The translations under genes were made by a program, and so were the position numbers. Source: Pyronema omphalodes (taxonomy: Eukaryota; Ascomycota; Pezizomycetes; Pezizales; Pyronemataceae). Taken from it: DNA of 64,000 nt. Positions 50,576 to 61,729 of this stretch are shown here, one piece after another (the first letter of the stretch is position 1; every line of letters starts with the position of its first letter). Under the pieces are notes generated by a model. The model was not told where the DNA came from, ran no database searches, and saw only the letters and a program-made list of their open reading frames with translations. Location of the stretch: assembly GCA_024516155.1 (NCBI GenBank), contig JAJJXM010000005.1:992001-1056000 (forward strand), written 5' to 3'.

Positions 50576-51372
50576 TGTGTGTAAGTCTCTCTTGTTGATT
50601 TCGTAGATGATGCTTGGGGAGATTTTTGGAGGAAGAAGGAATTGGGATTGATTTATGGAGAGGATGGTTTGGAATTTGGGGACATATGGTGATGAGTGAA
50701 ATGTCGGTATAATAATGGCCGAAAGTGGGGAGGATGTGGATAGTGGGGTATGCAGTTGCTGAGAGGGGATGATCCGGGTATTTGCAGCTTGAACATACAT
50801 AGGCTATTGATTGACATGAGAGGTACGTATTGCTCTGTTTTTGCCTGTCTTGTCCCTGTCGTGATATTTGGACATTTATCCAGGGTATTACATGTAGTAT
50901 TTCGAGGTGCATTTTGGCGGAAATATGGTTGTATTATTGATTTTATATGTATGTAGATACTACTAATAATTCAGGGGAGTCACTTCTGGGCCTGGAAATA
51001 CCCGATGGCACCCTGGCATAGAGCTTACACAATTAACTAATCAATTAGCTAGATCATCCGGTCGGCGTTTATGTTTATCCGAGACTTGGGTAAAACATTT
51101 CGAATCAAGAACGACAACCCTAGCTCGCCTACCGGATCGTTACTGGTATCCAGAACATCTCGTTTCAAATGAACCATTATGTATCAAAGCAAGACAGGCG
51201 TCGGTTATTCAACTACGCATCACGGAATCTCGAATAACACAAACAAACACCGTTAATGACGCATCCATTCTCCTCTTTCCAGAGTACACAATTATCACTA
51301 ACATAACAAAACCCCACAGAAAAAACCAAACTCCATTCGCCATGTATCCCTTTCCAGCAAGCCCCAAACCCA
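50576..51372. other. Intergenic, no gene seen
   Basis: Lies between the start of the L-galactonate dehydratase gene and the stop of the 146-aa gene. It probably holds the dehydratase promoter. No supported coding feature. Confidence 0.55.
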
Positions 51373-51870
51373 TCAATTCCACCCTCCATCCACAAAGTCC
51401 TCAATCGTTTTCCCCGGCGGAATCGGCCCATCAATAGCAGGATTATACTCATTAAAAACCGAGCAAAGATCCGAAAGCTCAGATTCTACATACGGGATAA
51501 CGACGTTCTTTGTCTTCTTAGGATTTTCCGGTAGCATCGGAGGGAGCTCATACTCTCCTTCGTCATTTTCCTCGTTTTTAATGGTGCGGTTTATTTGGTC
51601 GTTGTCGTTGTTTTTGGTTCTCCGGTTTAAGGCGGCCCTGGATTTGCGCTTAGGGAGGCTTCGAGCCTTGTGGATTTTGCTGCTGGTGTTGGGGGCGATA
51701 GGTCGGGCTTTGCGTTGGGATTTCGGTTGGCTACGCGTTTTGGTGGTGATTCGATTGGGGAGAGAAATACACTCTCGGGATTTGCCTGCTGGAATGTTAA
51801 GGATTTATTATTCCAAATGAGGGTTTAGGAAAGGTAGGATAATACCTTTGGATCTTGTAATAGGTGGCAT
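51373..51870 (-). CDS. 146-aa basic protein of unknown function
   Basis: Exons (minus) 51870-51846 (25 bp) and 51788-51373 join to 147 codons (146 aa). The first exon encodes MPPITRSK. The next 60 or so residues are strongly basic (KTRSQPKSQRKARP, RSLPKRKSRAALNRR), suggesting nuclear localisation or nucleic-acid binding. The C-terminal half is acidic with ELPPMLPENPK, SELSDLCSVFNEYNPAIDG and PPGKTIEDFVDGGWN. The long open frame starts without an internal Met, so a simple ORF scan misses it. I do not recognise a family. Support comes from the open frame, phased splice sites and the contrast in composition across its length. Confidence 0.55.
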
Positions 51871-52343
51871 TGTGGTTGTGTTGTGGTGGTATGGATGTTT
51901 CAGGTGGGATGTAGTAGGGTTGGAGATGAGATAAATGGTGGAGGAGGTAAAGACCTTGGAGCATTGAATATTGGGGATTTATAGAATACGGCGCCAGTGG
52001 TCGTGACTGTCAACACAAACAAAAAATACAGCGTCACTCATAACACACAGTATTCCCCACAAACGGTTGGCGAAGTTATCGGCCAAATGAATCAAGCCGT
52101 AGACCGTAGATAATGACAAGTCAAGCGAGGGATGTCGGAATCTTTTCACGGATCACAATTCCAGGTATCTCAGAGAGTAAAGATTTCTCCCTCGTACCAA
52201 ACTTAATTTCAAAATTGATCAGAGCTCTGGAAACAAATAAGATTATGTAGTTTTGTCCCGAAATGGAGTAACTACTAACTTCATATCGGCATCTCTATAT
52301 CTCTATATCTCCGTGCTTGGCTCTACATCTTCTCCTCCCCCCT

Positions 52344-53319
52344 CTAGATATCTCTCGACGCAATAACCTTCCAATCCTCCAGCTTCCTCCAAGTATCAAC
52401 CAAAACAATCCTGCCCCCCTTCCACGCACACTTCCCCATCTCGACCCCTTCCTTCTCAACCTCCAGTTTACACAACTCCAACGGCACCTCTTCCATAGAA
52501 TAAACCAAGCTAACATGCGGCACAAAAGTCTTAACCCATTCCTCAGCACTTTGATCCCCTGTATTCACCGCAAACTTCTCTCTACACTGTTTAGCGAGAT
52601 TAACGAGCTGCTGGTTACGCTCAAGATGGATCGTAAGGCGAGTGAAGAAAGTTTCCCTTTTCCAAAAAAAAAACGTAGTATCAGCAATTACGAAGTCCTT
52701 GCCATATAACCAATCCGCAAGCTAAGCGAAGCTAAGCCAAGCTAAGAAAATCCAAGCCAAGCCAAAACTTTTTCTTTTACTTCTGGATCTTCAAGCACAA
52801 TACTCACCCGACAACAAGCTCCTTAAACGTCACCTCCGGAACCTCCCTATCGCCATCTCCCTCCGCAAACTCAATCCGCTGCAACAACTCATCGGGATTA
52901 TCAATCTCGCAAGGTAAACAAGACGTGATGGTCATGTGAGGTTCAAAGGGTATACATGGACCCTTAAACAATCCCGGGATCTTGTTTGTGATTAGGTTTG
53001 AGAGGCTGGTGTTTAGTGGTGATCCCGCGGGGGGTATGAGCCAGAGTGAACCTGGGGGGTAACGGATGGGGGTTAGCTAAGTAGAAGGGTTACGGGTTGG
53101 GGGTAATGGGAATAGGGATGGAATGCGGGATATGGCATAGCGAGAAGCTCTGGAAGCTTCGTTTGAGAGGCGTCATATATTCGCGAGCTTGCAAGCTATA
53201 CTAGCTGTGAGAGCTTTGCGAACTTCACAAGCTCGCGAAGCTAGCAAAGCTTGCAAAGCGAATCATTGACAAACGCAACAGAGTGAAAAAGAGCACCTAC
53301 AGCCTAGATCGCGATTCAT
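52344..53319 (-). CDS. 2',3'-cyclic-nucleotide phosphodiesterase, 2H family (CPD1-like)
   Basis: Exons (minus) 53051-52808 and 52656-52344 are secure. A first exon 53319-53301 (MNRDLG) joined by GTAGGT is tentative. The total is 192 codons (191 aa). The two 2H motifs are PHMTITS and PHVSLVYS, whose His and Thr/Ser form the active site. WKGGRIVLVDTW and EDWKVIAS match the end of yeast Cpd1. The family opens ADP-ribose 1'',2''-cyclic phosphate, a by-product of tRNA splicing. The acceptor before 52656 (AAAAG after a T tract) restores phase and gives VVGETFFTRLTIHLERN, the usual family sequence. Both introns are long here (151 and 249 bp) and rich in AGCTT/AAGCT motifs. Confidence 0.8.
53145..53260. 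repeat. AGCTT-rich inverted-repeat cluster
   Basis: TTCGCGAGCTT at about 53170 has an exact inverted copy AAGCTCGCGAA at about 53226. Between and around them are many AGCTT, GCTAGC and GCAAGC blocks. The sequence AAGCTCTGGAAGCTTC at 53145-53160 also occurs at 48717-48732. It lies in the tentative first intron of the CPD1-like gene. Confidence 0.65.
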
Positions 53320-54010
53320 TAGTCCTTTGGTATTTTTTATGTTTTAGTTGTTTCTAGTTCGAGTGACGGGAATGGAGATGGGGATACCGGGCATGATTGT
53401 TACGGGTACGGGGCGCGGTTGGATGAAATATGTACAGGTGTCAGGCGTATGTCCGGGCGTTAGTTGTAGGGTTCCGGGGATCCTCCTAAAGGCTCAGATA
53501 AGCGACGGGATAGCGTAGCGCGGATCGGTGCGGGGTCCGTGGTCTGTTGTCTCAAGGACGGGATGACGTAATTGGGATATGCAGGTCGCTCGCGAAATTC
53601 GTGATGTGCCCCGTGTGCTGAAATGGAGTGGGATTGTACGCAACTGATTGTTTCAGGTTGAGGCCTGAAGTTGATATGGAAAACTGCGAGATGAAAGATG
53701 TTCCCACAATACGATGCGCTAACAAACAAGCAAACACTAAATAAACGATATTCAAAGGGTAAAACAAGCGTTGTTTGGTTGGGCACAATCAAGCGACGCG
53801 TATCACGAATACCAGATAGATAACATGTTATCTTGTGAAAATTCAGTTTAATAGATTTTGAAAGATTATAAAAGTACATCGGAGTCAAAGGCAGACCCGC
53901 GAAAAGAATTTTTAAGTAAATAATGTGACCGTCAAAAATTCGACATCTGTGAGTTTTATGAGTGATTTAGCCTCAGGCAAAGAACAAACTGCATGATAAT
54001 TACCTGCTCG
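53320..54010. other. Intergenic, no gene seen
   Basis: Lies between the CPD1-like gene and the CCCH gene. Minus-strand open frames overlap here in two frames, with no motif or splice support. Confidence 0.55.
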
Positions 54011-54634
54011 TTACCAGTCACCATCGTCATCATCGTCGATATGCCTGTTAGGACAAGAATATTTGCGTCGACACATCCCCATATCATAGTATCGACAGCG
54101 CTTCGTTGGCCAGCCGTTTTTATCCTCCATTGCCTCACGTCTTAGTCTGCAGATTAGTTCCCAGTCAACGGTTGGGCTTTCCACCACTTCGTGAGAGAAA
54201 CGACATTTATCGCCAAACTTGCATTTGTTCTTCGCAGCAAAATGCTTACAAAGAGCCTTAGGGGGTTCTGCCTGAGAACTTTCCCCTTTGGAGACATTCT
54301 CCTTGAGGGATCCGTCGGGGTTCCGAGTGGCAGATGACTTCATCGTTGTTGGGTCGTCATCGGCTCTCTGAAATTGCATGGCCCAGTTGTAACTACATGT
54401 CCCATCCGGATTACGAGCCCAATCAGGGATGTCCAATAGTCCCATACGATCGAGCGCGAGAGGGATGGTCCAACCTGACTGGGGTTTAGGAGGTGCGTCC
54501 CAGTCAATCGTTTCTGGAGTCAACTCGTCGTCCGAGGTAGCATTTTCTGAGCCTGGTGATGGAATCTCAGTCCAATTGCTCGGGCGGCAACATGTTTCTA
54601 AATTCTCTGATTGTTGTGTGTTGTCACCTAACAT
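54011..54634 (-). CDS. Tandem CCCH zinc-finger protein
   Basis: Single exon, 207 aa. Two CCCH fingers lie in the C-terminal third. The first starts CKHFAAKNKC with C-x8-C-x5-C-x3-H spacing ending FSH. The second starts CRYYDMGMC with C-x7-C-x5-C-x3-H spacing ending NRH. CCCH pairs usually bind AU-rich RNA. The N-terminal 130 residues are acidic and Pro/Ser-rich, with WTIPLALDRMGLLDIPDWA that may be a docking motif. The C-terminus ends in an Asp run. It is divergent from Sec16 with 937 bp between starts. The target RNA is unknown. Confidence 0.8.
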   Translation of the reverse strand: MLGDNTQQSENLETCCRPSNWTEIPSPGSENATSDDELTPETIDWDAPPKPQSGWTIPLALDRMGLLDIPDWARNPDGTCSYNWAMQFQRADDDPTTMKSSATRNPDGSLKENVSKGESSQAEPPKALCKHFAAKNKCKFGDKCRFSHEVVESPTVDWELICRLRREAMEDKNGWPTKRCRYYDMGMCRRKYSCPNRHIDDDDDGDW

Positions 54635-55571
54635 TATTGTGATTGAATTTATCTGTTGGGACGACGGTTAAACGAAGTAGAGGATGCCGATCGTTTGGCG
54701 TGGCGGGACGTGGCAGTGGTGAGTGTGCGGTGGATGAGGCAAGATCTATGAAGCTGTATAGTAAGGTGGATTTAACAAGCTCTGTAAGAGCTATGCTTCG
54801 TCAGTCTTCAATTTCAGCACCAAGATCAGGTCGACTAGAATGGTCAATCTGCTCAGGTTGAGGCGGGAAAGTGTATTCTGACATCCGGACCTACCAGATG
54901 AAGGTCCAACAAGCGTCAAATCGAAATAAAATTGCAAATCGTACCTTTTGACGTTGTGAGAAGCTGCGGGGTTGCAAAGTTTTTGAGTTTGGAGCTCGAT
55001 CTATGCTTGTTGCAGGGGTTATGATTGTCCTATTCCTAGGCGTAGAGTAGAGTGCAATCGATGCAAGTGTCGTGGGTGGAATAATGGGCTTATATCATCA
55101 GTCAGGTGATCTTCGTGGGGCTTGGCAGAAAGTAATCTGACTGATTAGATTATCTTATCGTAGCAGGGATATCGTTTTTGGAGCGACAAGTATGTAGCTG
55201 TCGGTTCGCGCAGTGTCATTGGTTCGTTTACTAAGCCAGGATTCGGATTTTGGGAACTTTAAGCCTTGGGGTATGAGTGTCCTCATCGGAGTTGCCTCAA
55301 GAGTCTCACTTCAGCGAGCAATAATCAACCACTTCACCCGGATAACGCGAAGGAGCCCCACCCAGCTACCGAGATAATACCGCAGATATCGCTGCACCGA
55401 CCATTTAATACCAGCAAAATCTAGTTCAGCGAGATCATGCCCATTGGAACGGCCGATAGCAGTTGAACATCTCGAAAATAGCTCTCTGCTGCAACTAGAA
55501 GCAATACCCTCTTTGCTATTGAGAAGCTCTCGGAAACCGAAACCACGAAACTAGAAAATACGCTTTGTGCC
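54635..55571. other. Divergent promoter region between the CCCH gene and Sec16
   Basis: Intergenic, AT/GC mixed, with no gene. From about 55300 it probably holds the Sec16 5' UTR. No canonical element stands out. Confidence 0.5.
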
Positions 55572-58500
55572 ATGTCCACCGACCAATCTGAAATACCAGA
55601 CCAGCCCAGTCAAGTCGCGCCGATTACACTGAGCGAACCCGCCGCATCGGCTTGTCACGTGGAAGACATCACCCAGCCATGTCAAAATCCAGCTTGCGGA
55701 CTTCACACGACTACGCATACACCCGCAATCTCGAGAGCAGCATCCCATACTGACTTAAGGAATCTTGCTGGAGTCTCAGACGATGTAGGCGAAGCGACAA
55801 GAATGGTGGCGGGAAATCATGGTTGGTTCAATTTGTGTTGACAGTGGTTAATTTAACTAATCAATCGTGGTTCTGCAACATAGAACCAATTCCCGAATCT
55901 CAATTTATTGGCCAGCCAGTAGGCAATGCAGCTCACGTGGTCGAAGATGTTTCATCAGTTGCACCCTCTATTGAGTCGGCCCCACCGCCGCCCGAGTCCG
56001 CCCCATCACCCACATATCTACCGCCACAAACGTTCCCTTCGGAAGAAGCTACCAGCGACGAGTTGCGAACGAGCTTAGAATCAACGCCCCAAGATACCCC
56101 CGGAAGTACACTCTTCCCACAGCAAGAGCAGCAACAAATCAACTGGAACTTCGACGACCCAGAGGCTCTTCAAGAGCATGTTACTGGAGGGCCGGATCCT
56201 TTTGAACAGCTTCGCCAGGAGGCCCCAGAACGCTCATCATCATTCCCCGCAGTACCTGCTCTTCCAACTCTTGAAAACCAACAACCCGACGAACGAAGCA
56301 TATTGGACATGATGGCTATGGAGGTTGCCAGTGGCTCGGGAGAAAGAGGAATGTTTGATTCACCTGCAGTTGAACAAGGAAGCTTCTTCGGTGACGCACC
56401 TGAAGAGGAGGACTTCTTTGCGCAGGCTGGCCGGCAGAATACTGAATCATTGGGTGTGATGGGTTCCAATTCGAGACCCGCGGAAATGATACGACAAGAT
56501 ACCTCTCAACAACGATTTGATGAAGGAATGCCTATAATGCACGATGAAGAATTAGTAGTGGATTCTAAGAAAGAGATGGACTTTTTTGGCTCGGAGCCAG
56601 ATTCTCCAGCTGATGAAGCGTTTACTCCAATGGACCAAATCACCACTACGGAAAGACCGGATTTAATGGGTTTCCAAAGGAAAAATACTGAACAATTTAT
56701 GTCTAATACAACTCGCACTCATTACTCCAACGAGTATTCTGCCACGAAGCAGAGTACACCTGAAAACCAGGAGGCATTAGAGGTTGCTGGGGAGAACCAA
56801 TCTTCAGCAGATGTACCCGCACATAATAAGGTTGAGCATGAAGAGCCGCATGTGTCCCATGTTGAAACTGAGAAAGCGCCGGAAAGTAGTGACTTTTTTG
56901 CAGCGGCTGCAGCTGGAGCAAATGAAGGCACCGACTTTTTCGCACAGGCTGCAGCTGCCGAAGGCGAAAGTACGGACTTCTTCGCACAGGCTGCAGCTGC
57001 CGAAGGCGAAAGTACGGACTTCTTCGCAAAGGCTGCAGCTGCTGAAGGTGAAAGTAAGGACTTCTTTGCACAGTCTTCAGCTGTGGAAGGCGATGACTTT
57101 TTCAGTCAATTAGGCCAATCAAAGCCTTCGCAAGAGCCAACAGCAGAGACCGCAAAGGAAGATGATGTGGATGCAAAGTGGAAGGCTGTACTGGGAGATG
57201 ATGATGAATTTTTGGATGATGACGAGGGCTTTCTACCTAGCGATGATGAAGGATTCCTACCAGAAACCAATAGCACGGCCCCAGTCCCAACAGTACAGAC
57301 TCCCGCAACTGGATACATTCCTGTACCCCAAGTATCGCAGCCCCAGAATTGGCCTGGTCAACAACCCTCGTCTTCTTTCAATCCCCAGCCAAATGCTTAT
57401 CAACCTACACAACAACTCCGATCCACTCAATCTGCTTACTTCCCTCGTGCTGCAGACTCCCCTTATGCTGCGTCATTTGCACAGCAGTCAACTCAGCCTG
57501 TGCCAGAGAAAAAACCTCAAAGCTTTGTTAACAAAAATATTGGGTATCAATCGCCTTACGATTTACCTATGGACGTTCTTCCCGTAATTAAGAAGAGGCC
57601 AACTAATCCTAATCACCTTCAAGGCCCGGCAATGGGAATTCCATCACAGCCCGAGAAAAAACCGCAGAGTTTTGTGGACAAGAAAGAGGGATATCAATCT
57701 CCATATGATCTTCCCATGGATGTTGTTCTTCCTCCGATCAAGAAAAGAACAAGCAACCTGAACCCGCTGCAAGGTCAGGCACTGGGTGTTAATGCCCCGC
57801 CAATGAGAAGCACCAGTATGCCAATGCCGGCCACTGCACCCCCGCCAGGACCTCCAGCAGTCTCATACTCTGTTCCGCCACGGCCAATCCAGCCCCAAGC
57901 AAACCCGAGATATGCACCCGCACCTGTACCGACGCCAATGTCTTCTCTTCCAACACCCGCGCCAAAGCCCATGGGTGGACAGTATGCTCCTGATCAACGG
58001 CGAGCTTCTGGCCCTGCTTTTGCTCCTCCTCCTGTTGTTCCCGAAGCTCAAGAGGCGATGAAAGAGCAGCAGTCGAATATGCCTGCACCCCCACCACCAG
58101 CTGTAAGTAACCGGTACGCTGCACCCCCACCTCGAGACTTGTCAACCCCACCACCACCGGCTTCGAACAATCGATATGCTACGCCTCCGGTTGCTCAGAG
58201 CGCCCCGATCCAGCCGCCTCCTCCTGTGGCGAATAATCGGTATGCCGCACCACCGGTCCCTCGAAGCACAGCAACCCCACCACCTCCGCAGGCTGTACCT
58301 AACCGTTACGCCGCTCCTCCGGTCCCCCGGACGACATCAACACCCCCACCGTCCCAAAAAACTGTCGTGTCCCCTCCATCAAGCGTTGTACAGCGCCAGC
58401 TATCTCCACAGAAGTATACCCCTCGATCTGGGCCAACAAGCCCAGAGGCGTTCCAGCCTCCCCCAAGGGCTCACACCATCTCTCCTGGATTGCACTATGG

Positions 58501-61500
58501 AAGACAGAAGGTTGGGCAGAAATCAAGGGATCCATATGAGAGGCCTTCTTCTGCGCTTGCTCACTCGACTTTCCCAGAGGACTACCCATCCGCTGAGCCA
58601 CAGCAACAAGTTAGAGCTCCTTTGTTCGATATGAATCGGGAGGCTATCCAGATGAATTTCATGCCTCCTGAAGGAAGCTTGGCCAATGACCCGCTGGAAA
58701 GGTGGAAGGGCGCCCCAGTTTTCACTTGGGGAATGGGTGGAGTTGTTACTATGTTCCCTGTGCGGACACAGCGATTTGCTAGTGATCTACACAGCACGGT
58801 CATAAAATCCACTGCTGGTGTTCCAAAGTTCCGCCCCCTCAAGGAAGTCTTAGAGTTCCCTGCGGATCTTGAGAAATTCCCCGGCCCAATTTGGACAGGA
58901 AATAAGTCTTCTAACAAATCGAAGAAGAAGGAAGTTATTACCTACATGGAATCACGAATTGAGGCCTTCGAGAAGAGTCAATTGGATATCTACGATCACA
59001 CCGAGAAACGGCTCGCAGAAGAAAAGTGTATGCTCTGGAAGGTTGTCAAGCTTATGGTTGAGCATGATGGTGTTTTGGAGAATATCCCGGAAATTGATCC
59101 TGCTGTTCGCAAGATTTTAACCCCGGAGATTGCACAAGTTGACGCGTCGGAATCTTCGGCTGGATTCGTACCCATGGCAGGAATGTCATCGATGAATGCT
59201 GCTAATGCGGAGCCAGTGGATGGTGAGGCTATGACTACTTTCAGAAACAAGCTACTATCTGGTGATCGTGAGGGCGCTGTGTGGTTTGCTGCTGATAAAC
59301 GTCTCTGGGCACATGCCATGTTGATTTCTGGTACTGTCGGAAAGGACCTTTGGAAACGTGTCATTGAGGAGTTTGTCAAATCTGAAGTCAAAACCCTAGG
59401 CAATGGCTCGGAGAGTTTGGCGGTGCTCTATGCTACTCTTGCTGGTAACTGGGAAGAGAGTGTAGATGAGCTTGTGCCACCAAGTGCACGGCTGGGCATG
59501 CCCATGCTCACAACAACTCAAGGACAGGAACTTAGTCTTGAAGATAGGCTTGGAAAATGGAGAGAATCTTTGGCTTTGATCCTTAGCAACAGAAGTCCTG
59601 GTGATCAGGCCAGTATTCTTGCTCTAGGACGCCTGTTGGCAAGTTATGGATGGACTGCAGCGGCTCATATCTGGTATGCTACTAAACTATATGATTAAGG
59701 AGAAAAATGTACTGATTCTGATTTAGCTTCATCTTTGGACGTCAATTGCCATTGGGTGGTGGAGGTGCACTATTCGGAGGTGCAGATGAGCCCACAACCG
59801 ATTTCTGTCTTCTCGGTGCGAACCATAAGTCAAAACTCGAGCTGGGTAGGGACTTGGATTCAATCCTTCTCAGTGAGATCTACGAGTTTGCTGTATCTTT
59901 GGCACCCCACGCTGGTACTGCTGCCCCGGTTTTCCCGCATCTTCAACAGTGGAAGATTCACCACGCCATTATTCTCGCAGAAAACGGCAACAAGACCACG
60001 GCACAGAAATACTGCGACTCTATCGCCACAGCTGGAAAGGCATGGGGAAAGCCTAGCCCATATTTCAACCCAGGCTTTTACCAATGCCTTGAAGACTTGA
60101 CAAAGCGTCTACAGGAGGCTCCTCGTGATGCTTCTTCTGGAAACGCATCTAAGTGGATTCCTAAGCTTACATCTGATGCCGTCTCCTCCTCTGTATGGGG
60201 TGCATTCAACAAATTCGTCTCCGGAGAAGAAGATGGACAAGATGGATCCAGTGCTGCACAAGGCGACGGCGAAGGCTTGTTTGGCAAGATTACTCCCGCT
60301 GTCAGCAGGGTACAATCAAATGCCGATCTGTATGGATCATATGGTGGCGCAGCAGGAGGATCGATTTACAACCCCGGCTTTACATCCGGTAACACCTCTC
60401 CTAATGCCACGAGAACAACCACCACGACAAGTCGTTACGCTCCTTCCACTGCCACAGCTAGGAGCTCGATGGAAAGTACCAGACCGAATATTTACGATCC
60501 TTCCCGTCGTGCCAGTGCCGATAGCTACCGTGGAGGTGCCATGAATGGCAGCATGTATGAGCCCACCGGTAACTCTTACGAGCCATCAGCCCCCGGTGGA
60601 AACCCCTACGAGCCTCTAGCCAATCCTTACGAAAGCCCCCGCTCCATGGGAAATTCATACAACCCTCGTGCATCTCTTGAAGTTACACCAGAGGTTCCAG
60701 AGACTTCGTCGTATGCTCCATCTCCTTATGGCTCTTACAGTAATGGATACCAACCAACTGGAAACACTGGGTATGAACCGCCTGCTTCTACAGGTGGATA
60801 CGAGCCCCCGTCCACAGGTGGTTATGAACCCCCATCTTCAGGTGGCTATGAACCCCCATCTTCAGGTGGCTATGAACCTCCATCTTCAGGCGGTGGATAT
60901 GAACCTCCTAGCGATGGTTTCGTTCCTTACCAACCCGAGCCCGATAACGACGATGACGAAGAGGAGAAACCCAAGACTAAGCCCAAGAAGAGCTTTTTGG
61001 ATGATGAAGACGATGACGCTGAGCTTTTGCGGCGTGCCGAGGCGGTTAAAAAGGCTGCGGCGGAGGAAGAAAAACGGAAGGCCGAAGAAAGCAAAAAAGG
61101 TACTTTGATCCTTTATCCCCCCATAAACCTCTCCTAGTTCATACCCACTAACTCCCTTCTCAGCCGATGAATCTACCTCAGCCCGTAAAAGCGGCTGGTT
61201 CGGCGGCTGGTTCGGCAAAAAAGACCCCGCCGAACAAACCGGTCCCATCAAAGCAAAACTCGGCGAAGAATCCTCCTTCGTCTACGACCCCGATCTTAAA
61301 CGCTGGGTCAACAAAAAGGCCGGTGCCGAACCCCCAGCTCCTGTTAAAGCCGCTCCTCCTCCCGCAAGACGTACCCCCGCCCCTCCTATCTCCGGTACTT
61401 CGACTCCTCCTATGGCACCTGCGTCACCCGCTGTTTCTTTGCCCTCACCCACACAACCTCCTCCTTCTGGACCAGCTACACCTGCTCCTGCAATGACCTC

Positions 61501-61729
61501 GCCTCCTCCCTCAGGTGGACTAGCTCCACCACCGGGCCCGCCAAGAGGCCTCACCCCAAGTCCCGCACCGAGTATGGCGTCTATGGCTTCCAGACCGGGA
61601 ACTACTGGTGGTGATGCGATGGAGGAGTTGTTGGGACCTCCTATGCCGAGAAAGGGAACGCCGAGTGGAAGGAAACCTAGGAAGGGTGGTGCTAGTAGGT
61701 ATGTCGAGGTTATTCCGGGACAGAAGTAG
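55572..61729 (+). CDS. COPII coat assembly protein Sec16
   Basis: Exons 55572-55821, 55884-59673, 59727-61099 and 61164-61729 join to 1993 codons (1992 aa). The N-terminal half is disordered and acidic/proline-rich, with repeats of a [18 protein letters not shown] unit (56895-57095). The conserved central domain runs from about residue 1020 to 1480 and includes [25 protein letters not shown] and the AAHICFIFGRQL region that spans an exon junction. A Tyr/Gly/Pro repeat (GGYEPPSS) follows. The conserved Sec23-binding-type C-terminus includes [20 protein letters not shown]. Sec16 marks ER exit sites and organises Sec13-Sec31 and Sar1. The four exons are linked by introns of 62, 53 and 64 bp with exact phase. 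Confidence 0.94.
56895..57095. repeat. 42-bp repeat in Sec16 coding sequence
   Basis: Tandem 42-bp units encode [14 protein letters not shown] with small changes (Q to K, T to K). Two units are almost identical at DNA level, so they expanded recently. A looser DFF unit flanks them on each side. Confidence 0.85.
60784..60912. repeat. 24-27-bp repeat in Sec16 encoding GGYEPPSS
   Basis: Five or so tandem units encode (S)GGYEPPS(S), some identical at DNA level (GGTGGCTATGAACCCCCATC). A weaker Y-E-P pattern starts earlier at about 60550. It is a low-complexity linker between the central and C-terminal domains. Confidence 0.85.

Noticed and set aside
53460..53888. Minus-strand open frames of 142 and 78 codons
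   Set aside because: They lie between two well-supported genes, overlap in different frames and show no domain or splice signal.
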